Assembly: GCA_009746045.1 (NCBI GenBank)
Contig: RPFO01000436.1
Coordinates: 1,565,772 to 1,590,502 of the forward strand
Source of the DNA: Mesostigma viride
Taxonomy: Eukaryota > Streptophyta > Mesostigmatophyceae > Mesostigmatales > Mesostigmataceae
Direction of reading: 5' to 3'
DNA: 24,731 nucleotides
The notes under the pieces: model-generated
Told to the model about the DNA's origin: nothing
Database searches by the model: none
Seen by the model: the letters and a program-made list of their open reading frames with translations, nothing else
Position numbers and translations under genes: made by a program
Shown: piece by piece, positions 8,074 through 17,544 of the stretch
Position numbering within the stretch: the stretch's first letter is position 1
Layout: each line of letters starts with the position of its first letter

Positions 8074-9411
8074 ATGGCTACCAAGGAAGCGTGCTACAAG
8101 CAATTCCGGGCAACAAGCAAGTCCATCACAACGTTTGATGGGCGGTCTCTGAGGAAATGGGAAGAAATCAAGGCTGTGTTGAAGGCCTTAGCATCGGCCT
8201 ATTGTGACCTGGTCAAGGTCCTAACTGGAGAGGAGGATTCGCTAAAGGAGGTCAAGACTGCGCTGCTGGAGGCGGAGGAGCTACTGCACGGAAGGCGTTC
8301 TGCTCAAGCAAAGAAGGAGGGCTCCCCTAACGGCCAGGTTTTCCACACTACTACGAAGAAAAGTGGAGGAAAGAGGCGGTGCAATTACTGCAAGAAGGCC
8401 GGGCACGTGGACACCCAGTGCTGGGAGAAGCATCCGGAGCTGAAGCAAGAACGCAAGAACAAGGCAACGCGACGGAACCAAGCGAGAAAGGAGCACTCAC
8501 CAGGTGCCAGCGAGGCGCGTATCACCGAGGAGGCTGCGGAGCGGTCCGGCTTCGTCTTCGCCACCATCGCCGAGTCGCCATCGCCGTCGGATGCTGCTGC
8601 ACTCACGCAGTATGAAAAGAAAGCACCGACCAGCTGGGTGCTGGATTCCGCAGCGAGCTGTCACATGACGCCATGCCCGTCGGACTTCGTGTGCCTGCAC
8701 CCTCATGACAGGGAAATCGCCGGCTCAGGCGGCCAACTGAAGGCGACAGCCATCGGGACTGTCAAACTGAAGCTGCCGGGTCAGGACGCGGACGTGCACC
8801 TCCAAAACGCGCTGCTCGTTCCCAGGCTGAGCACCCGACTTCTATCAGTCGGCCAGCTCGTCAAGGATGGCCACAAGGTCGACCTCGCCCAGCGGGTTGC
8901 TGTGCTGGACAGCAGGCACTGCAGCATCGGGACGAGGAACAACACCTACTTTTTGCCCGCGCACGGTGCGGACGCAGCGATGGACGCCATCCCAGAGCTG
9001 AAATCGTCGGCGACGAGCTTCAAGAACGACGCTGCCTGTCAAGGGCAGAAAATGGCGAGCAGCGAGCGCAGCATCTCACGTGCCTCGGGACACGCGGCGG
9101 AGTGGCTGGCCGTGGGCCTAACGGTCATACTGGCCATGCTTGCCCGTGTATGCGGGATCGGGGGCGGCCTACTGGGCATTACTCGCACACTGCGTGGCTT
9201 TATATACTCTGCGCCGGCCCAGTGGAAGTTCACGCCAATTCGAGAAGTTTCCAGCGCAATGGAGAAGTCCGTGTCAGACGCTGAAGTACTTCCAGAAACT
9301 GCGGTCCAGAACAGCCCAGTGCAGGCGGAGCGCGTTGTCGCCGCCAGCATACCAGGTGATACTGGTGCTAGTAACCAAAGTCCGGCGACCAGACCAAAGG
9401 CGCGGCGCTGA
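8074..9411 (+). CDS. Shortened Gag with zinc knuckle and copia protease, plus a novel C-terminal segment
   Basis: The frame opens at a TTG (8056), but the first ATG, in a good ACCATGG context, is at 8074, giving 445 residues. Residues 20-75 hold the start (FDGRSLRKWEEIK) and end (LKEVKTALLEAEELL) of a copia Gag capsid region, with most of the usual middle missing. A CX2CX4HX4C knuckle is at C103-C116 (RNA binding). A copia aspartic protease follows, D191-S-A, through LLSVGQLVKDGHKV (257-270) to about residue 295. The GAG-preintegrase and integrase domains that should come next are absent. Instead, residues 300-445 are unrecognised and include a hydrophobic stretch (about 344-370) that looks like a membrane helix. 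Gag and protease calls are firm; the tail is unknown. Confidence 0.85.
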   Translation: MATKEACYKQFRATSKSITTFDGRSLRKWEEIKAVLKALASAYCDLVKVLTGEEDSLKEVKTALLEAEELLHGRRSAQAKKEGSPNGQVFHTTTKKSGGKRRCNYCKKAGHVDTQCWEKHPELKQERKNKATRRNQARKEHSPGASEARITEEAAERSGFVFATIAESPSPSDAAALTQYEKKAPTSWVLDSAASCHMTPCPSDFVCLHPHDREIAGSGGQLKATAIGTVKLKLPGQDADVHLQNALLVPRLSTRLLSVGQLVKDGHKVDLAQRVAVLDSRHCSIGTRNNTYFLPAHGADAAMDAIPELKSSATSFKNDAACQGQKMASSERSISRASGHAAEWLAVGLTVILAMLARVCGIGGGLLGITRTLRGFIYSAPAQWKFTPIREVSSAMEKSVSDAEVLPETAVQNSPVQAERVVAASIPGDTGASNQSPATRPKARR

Positions 9412-9809
9412 ACGCTGCCAGCCTAACTGAGGGGGAACAAATTCGTGGCGCAAGGGCGAAATCGACCAAGCTGCAAATTTTTCCAAGTCCTGGACTGCCA
9501 AGTCCGGTGCTGGCGCGAGGCCTCGAGCGAGCCGACAACGACGTGGACAGCGACCTGTCAGCCAAAGTGCGGTCAAGCACCAACGGTCAAGTCGACTGCA
9601 AAATGCTGCCAAGGCATCACGTCGGTCAGTTGACGGTGTTCGGCCAGGCCATGGCATTTGCAATTGCGCTAGCTGCAACGACCCTTGGAAATTGTCGCCC
9701 AGGATGCACAGACCCCACTCTCAAGGTTGCCCTAATGTTTTGTCTGTGGGAAATGAACTTGTATGTCGACTTTTGTGTCGTGTTTGCTGGAAATTGTGAG
9801 GCGCCGTAA
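9381..9809 (+). pseudogene. Second open segment downstream of Gag-protease, shifted frame
   Basis: Another plus frame overlaps the end of the Gag-protease frame and stays open to TAA at 9807-9809, about 140 codons. Its composition looks protein-like (LNAASLTEGEQIRG, then ARGLERADNDVDSDLSAKV) and its last 60 residues are hydrophobic (MAFAIALAATTLG; VALMFCLWEMNLYVDFCVV). A methionine occurs at 9507, but upstream codons look equally coding, so a frameshift from the Gag-protease frame is more likely than an independent start. No integrase, RT or other known domain is seen. It may be the rest of the novel segment begun at about residue 300 of the preceding gene. Confidence 0.4.
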
Positions 9810-10563
9810 GCCTGCGTTTCTGGTTCTTTCTTTGTGTTCTTCCAGCAATTATGTGTTTATTTTGCCATGCGTTCAGTGGCAATGGCCCACGCATTTTGGT
9901 ATTGTTCCCACGAGACGTTTTCTACGTACCTGGAGTGTATATCCAGAGTTTTTGCACGCTATTTGTGGCACTGGTCTGCGGCGTAGTGAAGCGCCGTTGT
10001 ATCGTCGTCTACGACTTGTTTTCGTAAGTAAAGTGCCTGTGACGCGTGTGTTATTTTGTTTTGTGCTGAGAGCATTGCTTTTATGCAAGTGTTTACGTCC
10101 TTTGTGTCGAATTCGGCTGTGCATTTCGGCATAGCCTGTAATGTCGGACGTAATGTTTACTCTCGGGCACTGATTTGTGAATCGTGACGAAGTAATCGTT
10201 ACTGTGTTCGCCTTTGTGGCGGTAATGTTTTGCACGTCCTGTTTTCTTTGCTATGAAGCGTTTATCTGTTATGGCCACTGTGTTTTGTGTTGAAGGTTGT
10301 ATTGTACCTTGTTTGTGTGGCATTTGTTGCCAATATGTTTGTTTGCTCACCCCGTTTATTTGGCGTAAAACGTGATGTTGGTGTCATTTATTTGTGAGAT
10401 GGCGTATGTTATGTTGCTCCGTGTGTGTACAGCACGTATTGTTGCCGTTACCCTACCTCTATACCGTTTGGGTTAGCTCATAGGGACTTTCTTTGTTGGC
10501 ATGTGTTGCCGTATTATATGTGTGGGACTGTGTGCCCCTATTGTGTCCATGGGCAGCCGCTTT
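9810..10563. other. T/G-rich non-coding interior of the nested element
   Basis: About 750 bp between the last open segment and the polypurine tract are rich in TGTTTGTG-like T/G runs on the plus strand. Minus-strand open frames here (for example 9873-10235) are basic and low in complexity and look like by-products of base composition. I see no domain. Confidence 0.6.
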
Positions 10564-10577
10564 GAGTGAGGGGGGAA
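10564..10577 (+). promoter_or_regulatory. Polypurine tract
   Basis: GAGTGAGGGGGGAA directly precedes the right LTR; it is the expected plus-strand primer of reverse transcription. Confidence 0.8.
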
Positions 10578-11708
10578 TGTAGCATCTAGAGCACTTTTTC
10601 CAACTAAGGGTTGGGTATCAGCCATCCAGGATGGGCAGCTAGTGCGTCGCTGCTATGGTTGGACACTCATTCGCGTTGCCGGGGGGGACGGATCAGTGGC
10701 GGTAGTGCGGCTCATGACCGCATGTTGGAGCTTCAAGCGTTTCACGAGGACGGCATCTTCATTTTCAGTTGCACCATGCTAGCAACTGGACGGCATGCTA
10801 CGAGCATGTGGTTAAGGGGGGTGTTGAGATTCCACCTACCCAGACATCTTTTGCATTGTGCCCATGTGGCTAAGGGGGGTGTTAGGGATATTATATCCAC
10901 CTGGCCACAAATATCCCAGCCTGATTTATTTCTTGTTGGATTTATTCCATATGGACTGGGAATTTGATAGCTTTGATAAGCTAGATGAATTGGGCTCAAT
11001 GAGCTGATCAATATTCATGTGCCATAGTCCTATACTTGGACATGGATGACTTGTAACCTGAGTCAGCCTAGTAGCATCACGTATTTGATTGACAAGTGGT
11101 GCTATGGCCTATTGGACAAGTGTTTGGTCCATGAGCTGACAAGTGTTGGCAGCTCATGATGACACATGTTATGACTTACATGATGACAAGTGGGTAGACT
11201 CATTGCATGACACTTGTCACTCCAAGGAGAAGAGATGTGTCACTTTATTAATCATGTTATGTGGCACATTATTACGTAGACACTTGGCATCTAGCTATTA
11301 TGCCAGCTCATTGGATCATGTCTAGAATGTTCTAGGAATGTTCTAAGAATATGCCAGGAATATTCCTGGAATATACTGAGAATATGCTGGGAATATGCTA
11401 GGAATATGCTAGGATGTTTCTACAAGCTTCTGTGATGATGTCATTGCTGATGTCATCCTTCCTAGCCTAAAAGTTATAAAAGGAAACTGCCCCCTAAGGG
11501 CAGGTACCTCCATTTCACCTCCATTCAACCTCCATTCAACCTCCATTCAAGCTCTTCTCCAACTATTATATTCTAATAAAGCCATTTATTCTTCCACGTA
11601 AATTGTCTTCAACCTCTCTTTCTTTCAGCACCTGCAAGGTGTGTGGGTAGCAAGGCCAAGCACAAGGCATTGTGTAAAACCCATTAGTCTCCTCTCCCAA
11701 TTCAAACA
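10578..11708 (+). repeat. Right LTR of the nested element
   Basis: This 1131-bp copy of 6859-7990 differs by about 6 substitutions and 3 single-base indels (for example a G-run length change near 10681 and an extra T at the end). TATA is at 11475-11482 and AATAAA at 11575-11580. Confidence 0.95.
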
Positions 11709-11713
11709 GGGAG
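11709..11713. repeat. Right target-site copy of the nested copia element
   Basis: GGGAG follows the right LTR, paired with GGGAA at 6854-6858. Confidence 0.6.
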
Positions 11714-14279
11714 GTCCTAGAGGGACTATGTTTTCATAAGACTTTCCTGACCTAGTCGCTACATGGCTAAGCGGTATAGAAATTTTATTTTTCCCCTCCC
11801 CCCCCACCGAGGCCACAGGAAGGGCCTCACACGGGAGAGAGAGTCCTACGTGAGAAAGGAGATCAGGCATGCGAACAGCTGTATGAAAGAGGTAGGCATA
11901 GGATTCATCATCAGGTAGTTCACCATACGGGGTTACACCCATAGTAGTAGGAACTAGAGTAGTATTGAGAACATCAAGGTCCTCGAAAAAGGAGTAATCT
12001 GCACGACGGGAGAGTGCATCTGGTACTATGTTATCTACACCCTTAACATACTGAAGTTTAAAAGGGGAAAACTGTGCTAAAAACTCCATCCAGCGCGCTT
12101 GACGAGGGGTAAGGTTGGGTTGTGAGAGAAGATGGGTAAGGGGACGGTGATCTGTCTGGATAACTAATCTATAAGGATCAAGCTCGCAGGGTTCATTCAG
12201 ACAAACATCAAATTGAGCACCTTTAAGAAAGTGCTGCCAAGCGTGGCAACAATACACCACAGCTAATAGTTCCTGCTGGTGTACGGGATAGTTACGCTCC
12301 GCAGGAAGCATTGTCCTAGAGATATACTCGATTGGCTGTAAGCCCTGACCCTGATCCTCGAGAAGGACGCCCCCTATAGCTACCTTGCTAGCATCTGTAG
12401 CTACAACAAAGGGTTTAGTAGTATCCGGTAGGATGAGTACGGGAGGGGAGAGGAGTAGGGATTTTAGACACTGAAAAGCCGACTGACATTCACTACTCCA
12501 AACAAAGGGGATATCCTTCTTTAATAGAGGGGCTGCTATAGTTGCGAAACGCGGGATAAAACGCCTATAGTAAGAAGCAATTCCTAGAAAACTACGTACA
12601 CCTTTAACGTCGGTAGGGGTAGGCCATTCCTGAATTGACTTAGTTTTATCCGGGTCGGTAGCAACCCCGGCATCTGACAGAACGTGCCCTAAAAATGGGA
12701 CACTCCTACCAGAGCGAACTTTAGCACGGCGCGCCCATAAAGAATTTTCAGCCATGATTTCTAATACTTTCTTTAAATCACGTAGGTGCGTTTCAAAATC
12801 AGGAGAATAAATAAGGATATCATCTAAGTAAGCTTGAGCACAAGAACGGTCATGCTCAGATAAAGAAACAGAGGAGAAGGAAGGATCCTTTAAATCAGAG
12901 GACACTTGAGGAAGGTGAGAATTTCCCATAACAGGTCTAAGCACTTCATTCATTAACATTTGGAAAGAGGCAGGAGAGTTACAGAGTCCCATAGCCGCTA
13001 CTCTAAACTGGTAATGCCCAAAAGGGGTAGCAAAGGCGGTTTTGTGGCAATCCTCAGGAGCTATGCGTAGTTGCCAAAAACCATCCGCACAATCTAGTAC
13101 TGTGAAACAGGTAGAACCTTTAACCTTATTAAATATATCATCAATACGAGGTAGAGGGTATTTAGACTTCACAGTAATATCGTTTAACTTCCTATAATCA
13201 GTAACTAGGCGAAACTTGCCATTTGGCTTAGGAACTAACAGGACACCAGCGGAGTAGGGGGAGTTACTAGGCTCTATCAATCCTGCTTCTAATAGTGACA
13301 CTAAAATCTGTTTTAGTTCCTTTAATTCGGTAGGGCCCATTCTATACATCGGAGAGTGCGTAGGAACTGCACCGTCCTTGATAACTACACGGTGTAAAAC
13401 AGAACGAGGAGGAGGATAAGAAGGAGTCTTTTCTTCAAATACTTTTGAGGAATCTATCACAGACATGTATCTTACTATTTCATTTTCAGTAAATCCCACT
13501 CCTATTGTATCCACTGTGTTTACATCTATATCCACACTATTATTAGGGATAGGTATCTCTTGTACTTCTAACTGAAGGAACATACATAATAAATATCCAT
13601 ATTCCTTTAGTTCAGATCGCAATTCGTCATTGGACATTAATACTTCAGGTATAGGTCTCACAGGAGGATCAACAGGTGTAGGAGGCGTAATATCTACCAA
13701 GGATAAATTTTCTAATCTATAATGACGTTCTGGTACCCAATAAGAGCTATCTGGAAACCAAATGACCATAGTATCATAATTAATAGTAATCTTATTATCC
13801 TGGTGCCAATCTAATCCTAGTAATACATCAGCTGTAGTGATAGGGCCTATAGTGGCCGTCAGGTTGACCGTACGTCCTTGTATGACCAGGGGAAGGAACA
13901 CCGTACCAGGGGAATGACTGGTGCGACCGTCAGCGTAATGAACAGTGACCGTTTTTGTGTGAGGGATAGGGACTAGTCCTAAACGCCTAACTAGGGCCTC
14001 GCTCACAAAGGAGCTAGCCGCACCGCTATCCACTAACACAGAGACATTCAAAAGTTCATCAGCATGCAAGAAGGGGTCTACAACAGTAGGAGGAACGGTT
14101 AAGCCACCATTCAAGAACATAAGAGGACGCACACGTAGTGGTAGGGATGATTCAGCTCCTACAGAGGTTATAAAAACAGGCAGGCAAAAATTATTATCTG
14201 GGGTACTATCTAAGGACCTGTCCAGGTTACCCCCGGCTGACAGGCCTACTGTTCCCCCTCCCCCCCAAATCCATAGGAA
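11709..14279 (-). pseudogene. Ty3/gypsy chromovirus pol: protease, reverse transcriptase, RNase H (uninterrupted frame, gene split)
   Basis: A single frame, open from 14279 and not broken until the nested LTR at 11708, carries the enzymes that mature Gag and copy the element RNA. Residues below are numbered from 14132. Protease: DSGA at 35-38, LLGLDWH at 104-110. RT: PNGKFRLVTDYRKLND (303-318), first Asp D347 (TVLDCADG), MGLCNSPASF (381-390), YLDD box (435-438). A 30-residue insert (401-431) lies just before YLDD. RNase H: D580 (VVATD), E621, D661 (QTDHRP), D706 (VPDALSR). The frame enters in +1 relative to gag and overlaps it by about 50 bases. There is no independent ATG at its start; a GTG at 14132 is not a convincing start. 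Catalytic residues look intact, but the gene has lost its integrase to the nested insertion. Confidence 0.92.
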
Positions 14280-15894
14280 CTAACCCCGAAGAAGACCCTG
14301 GCGGAAAAGCCACTGCTGGAGGGTCACGAGGGATTGAAGAGGGTGCGGGAGCCTGATTATCATAGGGGAACCCTGGGGGTCCTGTCTGCACAGCATTCAG
14401 CCTACTAGGGGTAGCTGAGGGAACGCGTCCTGAAGTGGGACGAATAGGAGCACGCTGAGGGGTACGAGGAGGGCGAGCGTCGGGATGAGGGGGAGCACCC
14501 GAAAGGAACTTGGGGCACTCACGTTTAAGATGACCTACTTCCTTACAATGATAGCAGGTGATATGAGAGACATCCAGAGCTGAAAGGTCAGTCACACAAA
14601 TATCTAATTCTTCTACATAGGAGTTCTCCTCCTCAGGGGTAAGACTAATATTATTAATACGGGAACGGGTAGGAAGAGAAGGCGTGGAGAAGAAATCTGC
14701 TACTCGTAAAAGATGCTGGCGCACATGCTTGAGGGGCAGGTCAGTAAAACGGTAGGCAGAGAACTGGCGCTTGACTTCACGCAATAAGGGTCTACTGAGG
14801 CCCTGAAGGAAGCGAGCACGTACTTCTGCGCCCGACAAATCCCTAATTCGTACCATCTGGCATCAAACTCTTTCATATATTCTTTGAAGGATTTGGTACC
14901 CTGCTGCAAGGTACCAAAGGCTAATCTATCCTGCCAATCTGCATCGGGAGGGACTAAATGGTTCTCTAAACGCTTAAACAATTCTGCTACAGAGTTTGGG
15001 TAGGCATGAGAGGCAAGAGACTCACACTGGATGAGGTTAGCAAGCTCAGGAGTAATGCAGGTAGTAAGATAATGAGGAACTAGTACAGCATCAGAGAGGC
15101 GCCACCTATTGTGGTTCTGCCAGGACTCTGTGTTCTGGGTGAGCAACATAATGAAGGTGAAAAACTGTTGAGGGGTAGACTTGACATCCAGCTTAGGAAG
15201 GTTGGCAAAGAGGGGAAGAGCAGGAGGCTTAGGGGGATTAGAAGAATCAGTTTTTCCCATAGGGCCACTATCTTCCACTGCTACATAAGCGGGATAGAAG
15301 GAAGGGATAGGAAAAGTTTGGGTAGGGGTCTAGAGGGAGCCACCGTTTCAGGATGGTGCCCATAGGAGAAGGGAACAGTATATTGCTCACGAAGAGAGGA
15401 GTAGGCAAAATGATCATAATTCCTATCATCTAGGGGCATGGTACTGAAATCATTATTAACTTCTAAATCAGCCACACGGGTAGGGACCTGGGCAGCCTCA
15501 TAGGCCGTCTCAGGGTAGGACCAGGAAGCAGGTGGGTAAAAGGGAACTGCACTAGGGCGCCCAGAAGGGCCGACAGGGGCAGAGGTACGACCCGTGTTAA
15601 AGCAGGCATTGAAGGCACAGGGTGGGAAGGAGGCCTAGAAGCATTGTTAGTGTGTGAGGACCTGCTGGAGGGGTGAGCCAAGGTTGCAGAAGGGGCAGGG
15701 GCCTGGTTCACAGCAAAAGAAGGTTCATCACTAAATCTGACTTGTGAAATACGTTGTTCATAGGTAGGTGGGGTAATTGAGGGACGACGGCGACCACCAG
15801 CAACAGGAGAAGGAGGTGAGGTACGCAGAATACCTTGAGGGTGAGATGGTGTACCGTTTCCAAGGAGTCCCGTCGGTTACCACGAGTATTGTTA

Positions 15895-15932
<38 letters not shown>

Positions 15933-15971
15933 GGTAGGTATAGGCGACATATCTCCACCCACTGGATCCAT
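14227..15971 (-). pseudogene. Chromovirus gag with several frameshifts
   Basis: An ATG at 15971 opens MDPVGGDMSPIPT followed by a poly-Asn run from an AAT microsatellite. The reading then switches frame at about 15860, 15600, 15310 and 14860, with each piece clearly protein-like in its own frame. The N-terminal third is Pro/Ser-rich; the capsid-like middle includes WQDRLAFGTLQQGTKSFKEY; the C-terminal part has a CX2CX4HX4C knuckle (CYHCKEVGHLKREC, 14556-14515) and a Pro-rich tail ending at TAA, 14229-14227. Roughly 580 residues in total. Gag forms the particle and packages RNA; this copy cannot be translated whole. The frame positions are my estimates. Confidence 0.8.
15891..15932. repeat. 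Trinucleotide microsatellite (TTA/AAT) inside gag
   Basis: About 14 near-perfect triplets encode a poly-Asn run near the Gag N-terminus on the minus strand. Length change here in multiples of three would be tolerated by the frame. Confidence 0.9.
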
Positions 15972-16063
15972 CTTTAATTACGTAAAGGAATAGGAATCTA
16001 GAAGAAAGCAACAAAGGAAAAAGGAAAAACCTTGAAGGTCTGAAGCAAGGAACAAAATTAAAA

Positions 16064-16455
16064 TCAATCCTTTTTAACAACAGTAATGGATAGGGAACCA
16101 AACTCCAAAGTGAGAGGAGTATCTGAAGCAGATGCAGATGCAGCCCGTTTAGGGGGAGAAGAAGGAGGGGTAGCAAAGACTAGAGCTTCTACTGGAGGAC
16201 GACCATGAGGAATAGGGCGTACATGCAGGCCTAAATCTGTTTGGCTATGATCTATAAGGAACTGCTGAGCTTCTTCAAGGACATAAATTTCTTATACCTA
16301 ATTACGTTGTATACACGATTCTGAACGATCTTCCTAGCGTCGGACCAAGAAAGGAAAATGGAGGACCATTGAGGCGTAATCACTACGTAATATTTAGCTA
16401 GACTATTATCGCTAGAAGAATGGGAAGGAGCAGTAAAAGATCGCCGTTGGCTCAT
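16064..16455 (-). pseudogene. ORF upstream of gag with RNase H1 hybrid-binding (viroplasmin-like) domain
   Basis: An ATG at 16455 starts MSQRRSFTAPSHSSSD, followed by a fold signature typical of the RNase H1 N-terminal hybrid-binding domain: KYYVVITPQWSSIFLSW, then a spacer, RYKKFMSLEEAQQFL. The key aromatic residues (YYVV, SW, KKF) and the EA-x2-FL end are present (about 16395-16265). One frameshift near 16281 splits the last helix. The second frame continues through a Pro-rich part (PIPHGRPPVEALV) to TGA at 16066-16064, 93 bases before the gag ATG. In RNase H1 this domain binds RNA/DNA hybrids or dsRNA. Placement in the same orientation just before gag suggests an accessory retroelement protein; a host-gene fragment is the alternative. 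Confidence 0.65.
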
Positions 16456-16627
16456 GGTAACGCACCTGGTAGGTCTTGAGCAGTCAAATGAGGAGAACGA
16501 GGAGAAGGCGACTTATCTCGGGTGTCTGAAACCGAACCAGATTGACGACGCACGTAGGGACGAGTTTCCAGCGCCAGGTGGTCGTAAGTATCCGGTTTCA
16601 AGAATTCTGCGTCCGGCGATGGGTCGT
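16452..16627 (-). pseudogene. Coding segment just upstream of the HBD-like ORF
   Basis: The minus-strand frame runs from at least 16646 to TGA at 16454-16452, overlapping the next ATG by ATGA. It encodes an acidic then Ser/Pro-rich stretch (DDPSPDAEFLKPDTYDHLAL; DTRDKSPSPRSPHL). An ATG exists at 16646, but an AG acceptor-like site (TATTTAG) at 16628 and in-frame joining to the segment ending at 16866 suggest this may be an exon. A strong donor-like CAG/GTGCGT lies near 16463. No domain is recognised. Confidence 0.4.
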
Positions 16628-16865
16628 CTAAATACAAAGCAGGCAAGATGCAGAAAAAGGTAATCTACGAGACGCTAGCCGTCTCTCTATCGTCGAACCA
16701 AAACCAGCAACTGTCTACGGCAGTAAAACATTTCTAAGGAAAACAAGACGAGGAAAAGGAGCTATCTATAAAAGGATTTTCCGCTTCGAGCAGGTCTATC
16801 TTCTAGGCAGGGCGTGTCCTGAATCAGGCAGCACTACCCCTAGCTTGCGGCGACCCGCCCATTAC
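16628..16865 (-). other. Putative 238-bp intron in the chromovirus leader
   Basis: On the minus strand ACAG/GTAATG (16866/16865) and TTGTATTTAG/AC (16628/16627) have donor and acceptor form. Joining the flanks leaves an open frame (codon GAC across the junction). The interior has no sustained frame. This is inference from sequence alone. Confidence 0.4.
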
Positions 16866-17050
16866 CTGTCAAGTAGGTGTCGTCTTCTTTTTCCCAGCCG
16901 CGGAAGGGTTGATTCAATGACGTATGTTGCAAAGGATCGTCGTCTCGCTCTCTATCTAAACTACCTCCGAGTCCATTGTTACGCCGCAAGCCTCGGCCGC
17001 CACCTCTACCTCTACCTGTCCTGATACTACCTAGACTAGTAAGGCCGCTC
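16866..17050 (-). pseudogene. RGG-rich coding segment (putative exon)
   Basis: The minus-strand frame is open from about 17050 to 16866 and encodes a basic GRGRGGGRGLRRNN tract, then an acidic DRERDDD stretch and NQPFRGWEKEDDTYLT. RGG tracts often bind RNA. No ATG lies in the frame, so the beginning is elsewhere or lost. It may be the N-terminal part of the leader ORF, if the intron is real. Confidence 0.4.
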
Positions 17051-17544
17051 TATTAAACCCCTAGCGAAAGACGAACGAGACGAATCCAGATCTCAATGCA
17101 TTTACATATGTACTACTGTAATACGCCATAGGCCATTTAATCAAACCCGTTTACTCCAGGAAAAGAGGAAGGAAACACAACTACACTGCCGTGACCCAAG
17201 CTAATATGTGTTAATTCATTTAACACACGCCGAGTGACCACACAAGGAGTGGAACGTGCATAAATGGTCACCAACGGTCCAACAGGCTCGGGCCGACCTG
17301 GCCCTCGCCTGCAGAAACACAGAAACACAAGCAGGTGCACAGATGCACGCCTGTCCACTACATTCTACAAAAGGATAAGGACCACTAATATAGTACGCGG
17401 CGCGGCGCCCAAAGGCACCCACTATACCACAGTACTGTTACGGGGACAATCATGTCCAAACTAGAACTACACGTAACCTAGGAACAACCGAGGCCAAGGA
17501 CCTAATTTACGTCCGTAACTACAACGAATTTACGCGACGTAACA
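17051..17544. other. Unassigned sequence
   Basis: No coding frame, repeat partner or RNA gene is recognised. The chromovirus 5' LTR might lie here or in 16.65-17.0 kb, but I find no matching copy downstream of the chromodomain. Confidence 0.4.

Larger units (their letters stand above)
6859..11708 (+). mobile_element. Non-autonomous Ty1/copia-like element with gag-protease only
   Basis: This 4850-bp element has two near-identical LTRs (1132 and 1131 bp), TG...CA ends, a primer-binding site directly after the left LTR, a polypurine tract directly before the right LTR, and a near-matching 5-bp target duplication. The 2587-bp interior encodes a shortened Gag, a zinc knuckle and a protease. There is no integrase, RT or RNase H anywhere between the LTRs. 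Replication would need enzymes from a related full copia element. Comparing the LTRs I count about 6 substitutions and 3 one-base indels (about 99.2% identity), so insertion was recent relative to the broken chromovirus that hosts it. Confidence 0.9.
2675..17050 (-). mobile_element. Decayed Ty3/gypsy chromovirus, interrupted by two insertions
   Basis: In minus-strand order it holds an RNase H1-HBD-like ORF, gag with a CCHC knuckle, protease-RT-RNase H, integrase (HHCC and DDE) and a chromodomain. Without the two insertions (6859-11708 and 2884-5196) the span is about 7.2 kb, a normal size for this class. The protease-RNase H frame is intact, but gag and integrase carry several frameshifts, so the copy cannot be autonomous. 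I could not find matching LTRs at its two ends; outer limits are approximate and rest on coding content only. Confidence 0.7.

Noticed and set aside
9873-10235. 120-codon minus-strand frame inside the nested element
   Set aside because: It is antisense to the element in a T/G-biased stretch, has no domain, and a second unrelated frame overlaps it.
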